A stretch of 64,000 bases of DNA from Thiohalocapsa sp. (GTDB lineage Bacteria > Pseudomonadota > Gammaproteobacteria > Chromatiales > Chromatiaceae), in the NCBI RefSeq assembly GCF_022340605.1, contig NZ_JAJDNQ010000027.1, positions 54,619 through 118,618 on the forward strand, written 5' to 3'. The position numbers and the translations under genes are program-made. Numbering within the stretch: position 1 is the first letter of the stretch; every line of letters starts with the position of its first letter. The notes under the pieces were generated by a model. It was given only the letters and a program-made list of their open reading frames with translations. It searched no databases and was not told the origin of the DNA. Shown here in pieces: positions 21,106-29,502 of this stretch.

Positions 21106-21591
21106 ATGAAGCTCATCGACAAAGACCTCCTCGACAACCTCTGCGCGCGCGCCGATGATCACCCGCGCCGGCGGGTGCACCACCTGCTGCACGACTCCCA
21201 CGCGGAGGCCGTGCAACGCATGCTCATCGCCGTCCAGCCCGGCAGCTACTTCCGCCCCCACCGCCACACCCGGCCGTCCAAGTGGGAGCTCATGCTCGTC
21301 CTCAAGGGCGCCGCCGCCTGGCTCGCCTTCGACGACACCGGCCGCGTCACTGCCCGCCACGAGGCCGGCGCCCACCGCGGCGCCAAGGGCCTGGAAACCC
21401 CACCCGGGGTTTGGCACGCCCTCGTCTGCCTCGCCCCCGACACCGTGCTGTTCGAATGCAAGGAGGGGCCGTTCGTGGCGACGGCCGAGTCCGACTTCGC
21501 ACCCTGGTCGCCAGCCGAAGGCGACGACGCGGCTGGGGTCGCTGTGCGATGGATGTTGCGAGCGAGGGTTGGGGAGAAATTTGGAGTTTGA
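21106..21591 (+). CDS. WbuC-family cupin-fold protein
   Basis: A 161-residue cupin. The metal-site pattern is visible in SYFRPHRHTRPSKWELMLVL and the later PPGVWHALVCL. This combination (HRH, then W-E, then H) is typical of the WbuC family, which is often near polysaccharide genes and has no settled function. The start ATG lies 4 bp after the stop of the GGDEF-EAL gene, so the two are likely translated from one message. The tail ends RVGEKFGV. Confidence 0.85.
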   Translation: MKLIDKDLLDNLCARADDHPRRRVHHLLHDSHAEAVQRMLIAVQPGSYFRPHRHTRPSKWELMLVLKGAAAWLAFDDTGRVTARHEAGAHRGAKGLETPPGVWHALVCLAPDTVLFECKEGPFVATAESDFAPWSPAEGDDAAGVAVRWMLRARVGEKFGV

Positions 21592-21851
21592 AGTGCGGAG
21601 TGCGTCAGCAGCCGTGGCTCCCTGTTTCGCGCTGTCGGCGTCTGGTCGGGTGGGCGTGAGCCGACATGGCAACACCGTCATCATCTTGACCGTCATCCAT
21701 CTGTCATAATCCGTGACCAGCGTTCGGACAGGCGCGATCATTCACCGATCGCGACACGATCGCAACATGGCGCGAGTGGGAGCGTGGTGGTCTGAGCCCG
21801 GCGCCCCTCTGCGGGTGCACCGACCGTTGTATCACCCACGGGAAACCTTGC
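21592..21851. other. Spacer upstream of the PmtA-like gene
   Basis: A 260-bp spacer. Near its left end it carries AGTGCGGAGTGCGT, a scrap of the heptamer repeat seen around uvrC. It also holds a possible promoter (see separate entry). Confidence 0.4.
21705..21710 (+). promoter_or_regulatory. Possible extended -10 promoter
   Basis: TGTCATAAT is a good extended -10 (TGn plus CATAAT). A TTGACC lies upstream but the spacing is only 13 bases, so it is not a proper -35 partner. It would give a leader of about 135 bases for the methyltransferase gene. Confidence 0.35.
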
Positions 21852-22445
21852 ATGTCAATCCAGAAAACGTTGCGCAAGCGCGCCAATGGCCACTGGGTCT
21901 TCGCGCGGCAGGTCTTGCAGCACCCGCTCCAGATCGGAGCCATCATCCCGAGCTCCTCCTTTCTGGAGCGGCGGGTCGTTGCGGCAGCCGACATCGCCTC
22001 GGCCAAGGTCGTGGTCGAATTGGGACCCGGGACGGGCGGCATGACCCGGGCCATGCTGCGGGCGCTCCAGCCTGAGGCGCGGCTACTCAGCATCGAGATC
22101 AATCCCATCTTCCACGCCCACTTGGCCCACATCGAGGACGAGCGGCTCATCGCGCACCTCGGCAGCGCCGCGGATATCCGCGAGATCGCAGCGGCCCATG
22201 GCCTGGGATTGCCGGACGCCATCGTCTCCGGCATCCCCTTCTCCACCATGCCCCAGGACATGGGGGCGCACATCTTAGCGGATGCCAGCGACTGCCTCGC
22301 CGCCGCCGGCCGCTTCGTCGCCTACCAGTTCAACCCTCGCGTCGCGGCGCTGGCCCAACCCTTCTTGGGCGAGCCAGAGATCGGTACCGAACTGATGAAC
22401 TTTCCGCCGATGCGCGTGTTCCGCTGGGCGAAGGCGGCGGCCTGA
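21852..22445 (+). CDS. PmtA-like phospholipid N-methyltransferase
   Basis: A 197-residue SAM-dependent methyltransferase. Residues 50-60 contain the SAM motif VVELGPGTGGMT, and GIPFSTMP is the motif IV-like block. The opening (QVLQHPLQIGAIIPSSSFLERR) is characteristic of the PmtA/phospholipid methyltransferase group related to rRNA adenine methylases. PmtA converts phosphatidylethanolamine to methylated forms, towards phosphatidylcholine. The substrate is inferred from the family, not proven. The gene is transcribed alone. Confidence 0.78.
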   Translation: MSIQKTLRKRANGHWVFARQVLQHPLQIGAIIPSSSFLERRVVAAADIASAKVVVELGPGTGGMTRAMLRALQPEARLLSIEINPIFHAHLAHIEDERLIAHLGSAADIREIAAAHGLGLPDAIVSGIPFSTMPQDMGAHILADASDCLAAAGRFVAYQFNPRVAALAQPFLGEPEIGTELMNFPPMRVFRWAKAAA

Positions 22446-22818
22446 ACGAGGTCGCTGGGCCTGTAGTGCCCCGCGCTCCCGCTCTTCTTGCTCCGGGGGC
22501 CAGCTCGTCGAGCGCGTCCCTGCTTCGCTCCCGTGGCGCCCGGCATCAGGTTCCGCGCCCCCGCCACGCGACGCCCGTGCATCGCTGCTTGCTCCCACGC
22601 CAGAGAGACCGTGCAAGCATTCACCGCGGAGGCAGGAAGTCCACGGAGGTTGGGTTGTGGCTATCAGCCTTCTTCCTCCGCGCCCTCCCTGCCTCGGTCG
22701 TGCACTCATCGAGTGCGTTCGCTCGCATGCAGTCCCCCCGGGTACGCCGACCTCAGTCGGCACCCGGGAAGGCGCATTTCAGTGAACGTCGAGCCTGGCC
22801 CCTTGCTTCGGCATCACA
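22446..22818. other. Intergenic region, GC-rich, with short inverted repeats
   Basis: No convincing gene. It contains an inverted repeat GGGTACGCCGAC/GTCGGCACCC around 22740-22766 and a segment (CACCGCGGAGGCAGG...CACGGAGG) like common dispersed repeats. The stop of the 215-residue repeat protein lies at its right edge. Confidence 0.5.
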
Positions 22819-23466
22819 CTAGCTCTGCGACGATTCGCACGCATACTTGGGGTTCCCGTCCTTGTCGTACCCGTCCTTGTCGTACCCTTGCCGGTCGTAC
22901 CCGTTCATATCGTACCCGCACTTGTCGTACCCGTATACGTCGTATCCGGCCGCGTCGTACCCGTCCTTGTGGTGTCCGTCCTTGTCATAACCGTCCTTGT
23001 CGTACCCCTCCTTGTCGTATCCCTTCATGTCGTACCCGTACATGTCGTACCCGTCCTGGTTGTAACCATCCTTGTGATGCCCGTCCCGGTAGTACCCGTC
23101 CTTGTCGTAGCCTTCCATGTTGTACCCGTACTTGTCGTACCCTTCCGCGTCGTACCCATCCTTATAATGCCCGTCCTTGTCGTAGCCTTCCTTGTCGTAG
23201 CCGTCCTTGTCGTAGCCCTCCCTGTCGTACCCGCAGATGTCGTACCCGTCCTGGTCGTAGCCGTCCTTGTGGTACCCATCCTTGTAGTACCCATACTTGT
23301 TGTACCCCTCCTGGTTGTATCCGTCCTGGTCGTACTCGCAAGCACCCCCCGTGCTTGGCTCAGATTCGCTCGGATTATCATAATTGTATTGAGCAAGTGC
23401 GCCGCCGGATGCGGCGAGAGCCAACGCAAAGCACTGAGAAATCATGACAATCTTGAATGTCGACAT
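22819..23466 (-). CDS. Exported protein of 32 tandem G-Y-D-K-D pentapeptides
   Basis: I do not recognise a family. The 215-residue protein has a signal peptide (MSTFKIVMISQCFALALAAS, cleavage near residue 26). After a short linker, residues 48-207 are 32 consecutive five-residue units of consensus D-G-Y-D-K, with a fixed Gly at position 2 and nearly invariant Tyr at position 3. Variation is confined to the flanking D/E/Y/C and K/M/Q positions. It ends YACESSQS. The mature chain is rich in Asp, Lys, Tyr and Gly, so it is polar and probably extracellular or periplasmic. Asp-Gly spacing suggests possible cation binding, but this is inference. GGAG lies 10 bases before the ATG. Confidence 0.85.
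   Translation of the reverse strand: MSTFKIVMISQCFALALAASGGALAQYNYDNPSESEPSTGGACEYDQDGYNQEGYNKYGYYKDGYHKDGYDQDGYDICGYDREGYDKDGYDKEGYDKDGHYKDGYDAEGYDKYGYNMEGYDKDGYYRDGHHKDGYNQDGYDMYGYDMKGYDKEGYDKDGYDKDGHHKDGYDAAGYDVYGYDKCGYDMNGYDRQGYDKDGYDKDGNPKYACESSQS
22846..23325 (-). repeat. 15-bp coding tandem repeat, 32 units
   Basis: The DNA repeats with a 15-bp period (on the plus strand, GTCGTACCCGTCCTT-like units). Unit identities also recur every 13 units (195 bp). For example the D-G-H-x-K, D-G-Y-D-A, x-G-Y-D-x, Y-G-Y order occurs at units 11-14 and again at 24-27. Expansion therefore seems to have happened by duplication of a 13-unit block. Confidence 0.9.
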
Positions 23467-24215
23467 GGTGCGGTTCTCCAATTGATTGGCCAGCGCAGAC
23501 AGTTGTGGAACTGACATAGCGACTGGCGCAAGACGATTGCCGCGAGAGTGGCGGCGCTGAACCGGGCGGGCGCGCGGGCAAGACCTTGATGATGAGACCG
23601 CCTCTCGGTAACGGCTGGTCAGTTGTCGCGCCGGATACTCAGCAAGTACACGGCGCGACTCGCATTCCCAGGCTGTAGTCGTCGTCCGTAATCGAACAAC
23701 CACATCTCCTCATGTTTGGGCAAAGGTTAGACGTTTCCGCAAACATTGTTGAGCATTTTTGTCTACCAAATTGCCGCCAGTAGAAATGACTATAAGTATA
23801 TGAGCGCAATCACCTATATTCGTCTCTAGGTTTTTGTTTAGGCTGTGCAAAGAGAAATCTTACGTGTTAGCAAAGTAAGTACTTTCACAAGAACGAGAAA
23901 ACACTCTTCATTCCCTGTAAGGGAAGAACGAGTCGAGTCCTGCTTTTGCCGTTTTCGGGGCAACGACCAAGCCCACGCCGCCAGCGTCAACGCCAATGCG
24001 GCGTTCCACCGTCCCTAAGGGCGGAGATTGGCGCAGATTGTGGTTAACGTTGGCTTTCCACGGGTGTCGGTCGCGGCAGCGGGGGCATAGGGCCAAGCAG
24101 CCCGATCGTCCTTAGCCCCACGTTGTGCACGGGCGTGCGTATTCGCTAGGGCGGGTGTCAGGACGCCCCGCCGAAGCACGGCGCTGCCCCCCCCGGCAGA
24201 CAGGCGGCTGATCGC
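23467..24215. other. Intergenic region with an AT-rich block
   Basis: Roughly 23700-23910 is strikingly AT-rich compared with its surroundings and lies just upstream of the repeat-protein gene. It probably holds that gene's promoter (a TATACT on the minus strand near 23800 is one candidate) or marks foreign DNA. At 23908-24096 the minus strand encodes a short frame beginning MALCPRCRDRH. It faintly resembles the zinc-finger end of TnpB-type transposon proteins, but the match is too weak to call. Confidence 0.5.
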
Positions 24216-25202
24216 TCAGCCCCAAACCAAACAATGCACGCTGAAGAGCGCGTCCGCGTCGGTCCAGACCTGCTCGGCGATGAAGCCTGCCTCGGCGGCG
24301 AGGGCATGGAAGCCGTCGACGCGGTACTTGTACGAGCACTCGGTGTGGATGGTCTCGCCCTCGGCGAAGTCGAACGCCTGGCCTGCCACCTGCACCCGTT
24401 GCGGGCGGGTGCTCACCAGGTGCATCTCGATGCGGCTCTGCCCCACATCGAAGAAGGCGTCGTGGCGAAAGGCGCCGCAGTCGAAGTCCGCGCCCAGCTC
24501 GCGGTTGATGCGTGTCAGCAGGTTGAGGTTGAAGGCGGCGGTGACGCCGTCGGCATCGTTGTAGGCGGCGTCCAGGCGCCGGATGTCCTTCACGAGGTCA
24601 ACGCCGATGAGGAGGCGGCCACCGGGGCCGAGCACCTCCCCCACCCGCTTCAGGAACCGCGTGGCGGCCGGCGGCTCGAAGTTGCCGATCGACGAGCCCG
24701 GGAAAAAGGCCGCCCGCGGGTGCTCGTGGTGCTCCACCGGCAACACGAAGGCGGCGGAGTAGTCGGCGCAGACGGCGTGGATGATGAGCCCCGGGAAGGC
24801 GGCCGCGAGGTCCTGCGCCGAGCGCAGCAAGTGCTCGCCGGAAATGTCCACCGGCATGTAGACAGCGGGCCTGAGCGCGGTAAGCAGGGTGCGGATCTTG
24901 AGGCTGGAGCCGCTGCCCAGTTCGATGAGCAGCGCATCGCGGCCGAGCCGCGCCGCCATCTCGGCGCCGTGGCGACGCAGAATGCCGATCTCGGTGCGGG
25001 TGGGGTAGTACTCCGGCAGCTCGCAGATGGCATCGAACAGCCGCGAGCCCGCGGCGTCGTAGAAGAACTTGGGTGACAGGCGCTTCTGCGGCAGAGCCAG
25101 CCCGGACAGCACCTCGGCGCGCATGTCCGCCGGGGTGGGCTTGAGGTCATGGAAATGGACCCTGCTGGTAGAGTCCGACAAATTCGACATCGGTGCGTTC
25201 AT
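24216..25202 (-). CDS. egtD: L-histidine N-alpha-methyltransferase (ergothioneine)
   Basis: EgtD trimethylates histidine to hercynine with three SAM. The 328-residue protein shows family features: LSPKFFYDAAGSRLFDAICELPEYYPTRTE, the SAM-binding ELGSGSSLKIR, FFPGSSIGNFEP and the C-terminal TECSYKYRVDGF. The ATG overlaps the egtB stop as ATGA, indicating translational coupling. Length is normal for the family (about 320). Confidence 0.95.
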   Translation of the reverse strand: MNAPMSNLSDSTSRVHFHDLKPTPADMRAEVLSGLALPQKRLSPKFFYDAAGSRLFDAICELPEYYPTRTEIGILRRHGAEMAARLGRDALLIELGSGSSLKIRTLLTALRPAVYMPVDISGEHLLRSAQDLAAAFPGLIIHAVCADYSAAFVLPVEHHEHPRAAFFPGSSIGNFEPPAATRFLKRVGEVLGPGGRLLIGVDLVKDIRRLDAAYNDADGVTAAFNLNLLTRINRELGADFDCGAFRHDAFFDVGQSRIEMHLVSTRPQRVQVAGQAFDFAEGETIHTECSYKYRVDGFHALAAEAGFIAEQVWTDADALFSVHCLVWG

Positions 25203-26545
25203 GACAGGTCCTCCGCCAGCCGGATGCCCTTGAACTGCCAGCGCTCGTGGGGATAAAAGAAGTTGCGATAGCTGGCGCGCGCGTGGTCGTGTGACGTGGC
25301 GCAGGAGCCGCCGCGCAGCACCATTTGACCGCTCATGAATTTGCCGTTGTACTCGCCGAGCGCCCCGGCCGGCGCGCGATAGCCTGGATAGGCGAGGTAG
25401 GCGCTGGCGGTCCATTCCCAGCAGTCGCCGAAGAACTGGCGCAGCTCGCCGTCTCCGTGGCGCGGTGCCGCCGGCGCCGGGTGCAGCCGGCCGTTATCGA
25501 CGAAGTTGCCCGCCACCGGCCGACCCGCCGCAGCGGCCTCCCATTCCGCCTCCGTCGGCAGTCGCTTGCCGGCCCAACGCGCGAAGGCGTCCGCCTCGAA
25601 GTAGCTGACGTGGCACACGGGCTCGGCGGGGCGTAGCGGCCGCAGCCCGCCGAGGGTCATCTGCTGCCAGCCGTCGTCGCCCTGCTCCCAGTAGAGCGGC
25701 GCCCGCCAGCCCTGCCGCTGCACCGTGGTCCAGCCGTCGGCGAGCCAGAGCGCCGGATTGCGGTAGCCGCCGTCCTGGATGAACTCGAGGTACTCGGCAT
25801 TGGTCACCAACCGGTCGCCGAGCCGGTACGGCGCCAGCAGTATCCGGTGGCGCGGCGACTCGTTGTCGTAGGCAAACCCGCCCGCCACGTCGGCACCGAT
25901 CTCGACGATGCCGCCGTCGAACGGCACGAAGCCGAGGGCGTCCGGCTCGGCCGGCGGCGACTGCGGCAGGTCTTCGCGATAGGCCGGCCGCAGTGGGTTG
26001 TAGGCCAGGTTGTACTTGATGTCGGTCACCAGGAGCTCCTGGTGCTGCTGCTCGTGATTGAGACCGATGGCGAGCCGTTCCGCCACGCCGGGCCACAGAT
26101 CTGCCGGGCAATCGGCGATGAGTCGGGCCATGGCGGCATCCACGTGATGGCGGTAGTCGTAGACCTCCGCCACTGTCGGGCGGGACAGGAGCCCGCGCTC
26201 AGGCCGCGGCCAGAAGCCGGTCTCGGTCTGCTCGTAGTAGGAATTGAACAGGTACTCGAAGCGCGGGTGGAAGACCCGGTAGCCGCCAAGGTACGGCCGC
26301 AGCAGGAAGGTCTCGAAGAACCAGGACACGTGCGCCAGGTGCCAGCGCGGCGGGCTCGCCTCCACGGCGCACTGCAACACGTAGTCCTCGATGGCCAGCG
26401 GTTCGCAGAGCTGCTCGCTCAGCCCGCGGACGCGACGGTAGTCGGTCGCCAGCCGCTCGCGGCCGGCAGCGCCGTCATCGCTTGGCGGGCGGCTGGCGCT
26501 GGCGGACTCGACGGTCGCTGCATCGGCGGAAATGGGTTGCTGCAT
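25199..26545 (-). CDS. egtB: Hercynine oxygenase EgtB
   Basis: EgtB is a non-haem iron enzyme that joins a thiol substrate to hercynine and oxidises the sulfur. The 448-residue protein has an N-terminal DinB-like domain with the iron ligands His72 (LAHVSWFFE) and H164xxxH168 (NHEQQHQE). A C-terminal FGE-sulfatase-like domain has the CHVSYFEADAFARWAGKRLPTEAEWE block and ends in WQFKGIRLAEDL. The start has GGGAGGAT upstream. egtC and egtE are not present here, which fits a two-gene variant or genes elsewhere. Confidence 0.94.
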   Translation of the reverse strand: MQQPISADAATVESASASRPPSDDGAAGRERLATDYRRVRGLSEQLCEPLAIEDYVLQCAVEASPPRWHLAHVSWFFETFLLRPYLGGYRVFHPRFEYLFNSYYEQTETGFWPRPERGLLSRPTVAEVYDYRHHVDAAMARLIADCPADLWPGVAERLAIGLNHEQQHQELLVTDIKYNLAYNPLRPAYREDLPQSPPAEPDALGFVPFDGGIVEIGADVAGGFAYDNESPRHRILLAPYRLGDRLVTNAEYLEFIQDGGYRNPALWLADGWTTVQRQGWRAPLYWEQGDDGWQQMTLGGLRPLRPAEPVCHVSYFEADAFARWAGKRLPTEAEWEAAAAGRPVAGNFVDNGRLHPAPAAPRHGDGELRQFFGDCWEWTASAYLAYPGYRAPAGALGEYNGKFMSGQMVLRGGSCATSHDHARASYRNFFYPHERWQFKGIRLAEDLS

Positions 26546-26903
26546 CGGATCCTCCCGGGGGCGCTGCTTGCGGCTCGTGCCACGTCGCGGCCGGACACAT
26601 GGGCACCGGCCGGCGGGCTGTTGTGGTTCTGTGCGTGGCTGAGTGACCGGAGCGGCGTCAGGCCGCTTGGGTTGTTCGCCGCGGCCGACCACGCGGCTGA
26701 CCGCGAACGGCGTTCATGGCGACGTGGCCGGGCGCGAGGGCGACGACGGTTTGCCGCAACGCATTCGCGGTGCCATCGGCTCGGGCTCTGGGTTGGATCG
26801 CGGGCGGTTGGCGCATGGTCGCTGAAGCGTGCGTTCGGCTTGCCCGACGAGCATGGCGGGGGACAACGGGATTTCAACCCGCGACGGCGGCCGCGCCCGG
26901 GTG

Positions 26904-26923
26904 TGTCGCCCTCCAGGGCGACA
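26904..26923. repeat. GTCGCCCT palindrome, copy 1
   Basis: Perfect inverted repeat with 9-base arms TGTCGCCCT and AGGGCGACA around CC. The same arms recur at 47474-47495. Confidence 0.75.
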
Positions 26924-27039
26924 TGGGGCAACACGGTTAGACACCGCGAGCGGTCTCGGCATGTCCGCGCCGGTGCACTAGGGAGGCGTTGCCTCAGACC
27001 GACGAGTCATGAGCATCGCTCTCGCAGTCCGAGCAGCGA

Positions 27040-27136
27040 TCGTGGTCGTGGTCGTGGTCGTGGTCGGGTAGTCGATTACGACCACGACCACGACAACGAC
27101 CTGAGACGGTGTCAGGACTTGTGCACTGTTGCTTCA
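27040..27136. repeat. Hexanucleotide repeat element, copy C
   Basis: GTGGTC units on one side and GACCAC/AACGAC on the other pair into a long hairpin around GGGTAGTCGATTAC. The tail CGACCTGAGACGGTGTC is shared with copy D. Confidence 0.85.
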
Positions 27137-27178
27137 CCAGCCTGGACAGGGTTGCCCCCACCCGCACGGCGGAAGCAC

Positions 27179-27925
27179 TCAGTGCGGCAGGCGACCGATG
27201 AAGCGGTAGTACGGAACCCGCAGCAGCGGCAGATAAGGGACGGGCGCCATGGATTCCCACAGCCGGTGCGCCGGCAGGCGCTCCCGCAACGCCTGCGGAT
27301 GGTCGGGGCATGGGCGCACGCCGTCGTGGGCGAACCAGCGTGGCCAGAACAGGCGGGTGAAGCTGTCGTGCCGAACGAGACCGGCCGGCGGTTTGGCGTC
27401 CGACACGTAGAAGTCCGCGACGCCCAATACGCCGCCCGGCTTCAGCATCGCCAGCGCGTTGTCCAGCGCCGCCCGCCAGTCCGGGATCATGGTGAGCGCG
27501 TAGGAGAAGTAGACGGCATCGACGGGCTCGTCCGGCCGCCAGGTGCAGGCATCGGCCTCGGTGACGTGGACCTGCTTCCGGTCCAAGAAGCGCCCGCGGG
27601 CCTCGGCCAGCAGCGGCGTGCAGAGATCCACGAGGTCCACGCGGCCAAGCGCGTCCAACGCGGGGCCGAAAAAGAGCAGATTGCGCCCGGTGCCACCGCC
27701 CAGTTCCACGACACGGGCGCCATCCAGGCTGCCGCGGCTCTCCATCAGGGCGTCCGTCAGGCTGCCGATCATCTCCGCGCGCCCGTGCAGCAACCGCTCA
27801 CGAAAGGCATCGTACTGGCTCGCCTGCGGCCCGTAGAAGGCCGCGAGCCGCTCGGCATGGCTGCCGCTGCGCGGCTGGCCGCGCAGCATGGACCACAACA
27901 CATGGGCGTCGCCGGTGAAGGACAT
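27179..27925 (-). CDS. btaB: Diacylglycerol-homoserine N-methyltransferase (betaine lipid)
   Basis: BtaB trimethylates diacylglyceryl-homoserine to the betaine lipid DGTS. The 248-residue SAM enzyme starts MSFTGDAHVLWSMLRGQPRS, with motif I VVELGGGTGRNL and VYFSYALTMIPDW. It follows btaA at 53 bp, its usual partner. The opening and the FYGPQASQYDAFRERLLHGR segment are typical of BtaB. The ribosome site is not obvious, and the open frame continues upstream. Confidence 0.9.
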   Translation of the reverse strand: MSFTGDAHVLWSMLRGQPRSGSHAERLAAFYGPQASQYDAFRERLLHGRAEMIGSLTDALMESRGSLDGARVVELGGGTGRNLLFFGPALDALGRVDLVDLCTPLLAEARGRFLDRKQVHVTEADACTWRPDEPVDAVYFSYALTMIPDWRAALDNALAMLKPGGVLGVADFYVSDAKPPAGLVRHDSFTRLFWPRWFAHDGVRPCPDHPQALRERLPAHRLWESMAPVPYLPLLRVPYYRFIGRLPH

Positions 27926-27978
27926 GCGAATCAGGAGGTCGGGCAGGATCAGTGAACGGGGTCGGCCGACGCTGCGCG

Positions 27979-29181
27979 TCAAGCCAGCACGTCGGCCACG
28001 TGGAAGCCCGCGTAGGTGTGCACGCGGTCTTGTGGTTGCAGCGCCGCCGTCAACTCCGGATGGAACCTGAGCCGCTCGTGCAGAGGCGCTCGCTCGGGGC
28101 CGATCTCCAGGCTCTCCAGGTAGGCGGGTGCGGCATGTGCGCTGCGGAAAATGATGCGGGCATCGGCGCGAGCGCGCTTCAGGATCAGCGCCCATTCCTC
28201 CGCCAGCGCGCCCGGGTGGTACGAGCTCATCCAGTCCATGTGATCCAACAGCACGTACTTGGAATAGCTGCGGTCGCTTTCGCTGAGCAGTTCCGCCACG
28301 GTGGCCGTGTGCAGCGAGATGCGATCCACCAACCCGCCCTTCAGCGCGGTGAAATTGTCCGGCTTCAGGTATTCCGGGCAGCACTGCTCGGTATAGCCAC
28401 CGCGGATATAGACCATCCAGAAGTAATTGGTCCAGACCGGCAGTTGCCGGAACACGTATTCGACGGACTCGCGAATAAAGCCCGCGACACCGCGCTCGTG
28501 CTGCTGTTGCACCTCTTTGCGCTGCGGGTGGGGCACCCCGAGCATGCTCATGGTGAACTGCCGCGACAGGGTCCAATTGACGCCGGGGGTCCAGAACAGC
28601 GGCTCCACGCGATCATCGTAGATGCGGCGCTGATCGTCCAGCGAGCGGGTGCCGAAGAGGTCGTCGATGCTTGCGGCGAGCCTGGGACGCATGCGCAGAT
28701 AGCCGTGAAAGGTCTTGGCAACGATGCCGGACAGGCCGTGAAAGTAGAAGCTGCCGCGGGGGTTGCCGAACCAGCGTACCCGCTTGTCCCAAAAGCCGCG
28801 GGCGAAGGGCGAGAGCCCGGCGCGCAACTCGCGGCGATAGAGCGTCTCGAAGCGCGGGTGGTAGCCGCGGCCGAAGGCGGCGAAGAAGTCATCGAACTCC
28901 AGCCGCCGGATGCCCGCGAGCTTCAACTCCAGCAGCGCGTTCTGCCGCGGGTTGGCGTCTACGGCGTGAACTTGCTCCGGCCCCAGCAGCACGTAGTCCA
29001 GTACGTTGCAGCCGGCACTGGTGATGACCAGCAGGCGGTCGTCGGCGCCGATATTCAGCACTTGGCGGTCCACCGCCGGATCTTCCCAACAGGTGTTGTA
29101 GACCAGGGCGCGGGAGTAGATGGCGTCGAAGACCTTTTGATCGAATTTGTCCGCCAGTGTGGCCTTCGCCTTTACTGCCAT
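27979..29181 (-). CDS. btaA: S-adenosylmethionine:diacylglycerol 3-amino-3-carboxypropyltransferase
   Basis: BtaA moves the aminocarboxypropyl group of SAM to diacylglycerol, the first step to DGTS. The 400-residue protein belongs to the DUF3419 family: YNTCWEDPAVDRQVLNIG, the SAM-binding VITSAGCNVLDYVL, VDANPRQNALLELK and the late VLLDHMDWM. Betaine lipids often replace phospholipids under phosphate limitation, so the pair may be PhoB-regulated. I see only one weak TGTCAT half-site upstream. Confidence 0.93.
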   Translation of the reverse strand: MAVKAKATLADKFDQKVFDAIYSRALVYNTCWEDPAVDRQVLNIGADDRLLVITSAGCNVLDYVLLGPEQVHAVDANPRQNALLELKLAGIRRLEFDDFFAAFGRGYHPRFETLYRRELRAGLSPFARGFWDKRVRWFGNPRGSFYFHGLSGIVAKTFHGYLRMRPRLAASIDDLFGTRSLDDQRRIYDDRVEPLFWTPGVNWTLSRQFTMSMLGVPHPQRKEVQQQHERGVAGFIRESVEYVFRQLPVWTNYFWMVYIRGGYTEQCCPEYLKPDNFTALKGGLVDRISLHTATVAELLSESDRSYSKYVLLDHMDWMSSYHPGALAEEWALILKRARADARIIFRSAHAAPAYLESLEIGPERAPLHERLRFHPELTAALQPQDRVHTYAGFHVADVLA

Positions 29182-29502
29182 GGGCCGTGCGTCTCGCGTG
29201 TGAGGTCAATCGGACCAGCCTACCGGAAAAACATGACAATCGTGTGGCGATCTGCCGCGCACATCCTTTCGCATCCTCGGCGTCGGCCCCATGACGTCGC
29301 CGTCATGCGCCCGTCGCCGCCGGCCGCAAGCAGCGCGGATGAGCGCAGGGACATGCGCCGATCCTGCCCCTTTGGGCATCGCAAAGGTGGACGGCTCAGT
29401 AGGAGGTTGGATGAGCAGGGGGGATGATCGCGGCGACATCCTCCGACTGCGCCCAATGGCGGCAAGGAACAGCGCCCGCGAACCCCGCCCGGCCCTGCAC
29501 GC
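29182..29502. other. Spacer between btaA and malQ
   Basis: About 320 bp without a recognisable gene. It should hold the btaA promoter. ATTGTCATG (minus strand, complement of 29234-29242) is one Pho-box-like half-site, insufficient to claim regulation. Confidence 0.4.

Larger units (their letters stand above)
26546..27178. other. Intergenic region with palindrome and hexanucleotide repeat
   Basis: No gene recognised in about 630 bp upstream of egtB and downstream of the btaB stop. It holds a TGTCGCCCTCCAGGGCGACA palindrome (26904-26923) also found at 47.5 kb, and hexanucleotide copy C. Confidence 0.6.

Noticed and set aside
22888..23514. Plus-strand poly-Val frame antisense to the pentapeptide repeat
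   Set aside because: The signal peptide and Gly-Tyr conservation are on the minus strand; this frame merely follows the 15-bp period.
23908..24096. 62-codon minus-strand frame with CPRC, possible TnpB end
   Set aside because: Only a faint resemblance to a zinc-finger tail; no second cysteine pair or catalytic motif.
29234..29260. Pho box upstream of btaA
   Set aside because: A single TGTCAT half-site only; a second at the right spacing is missing.
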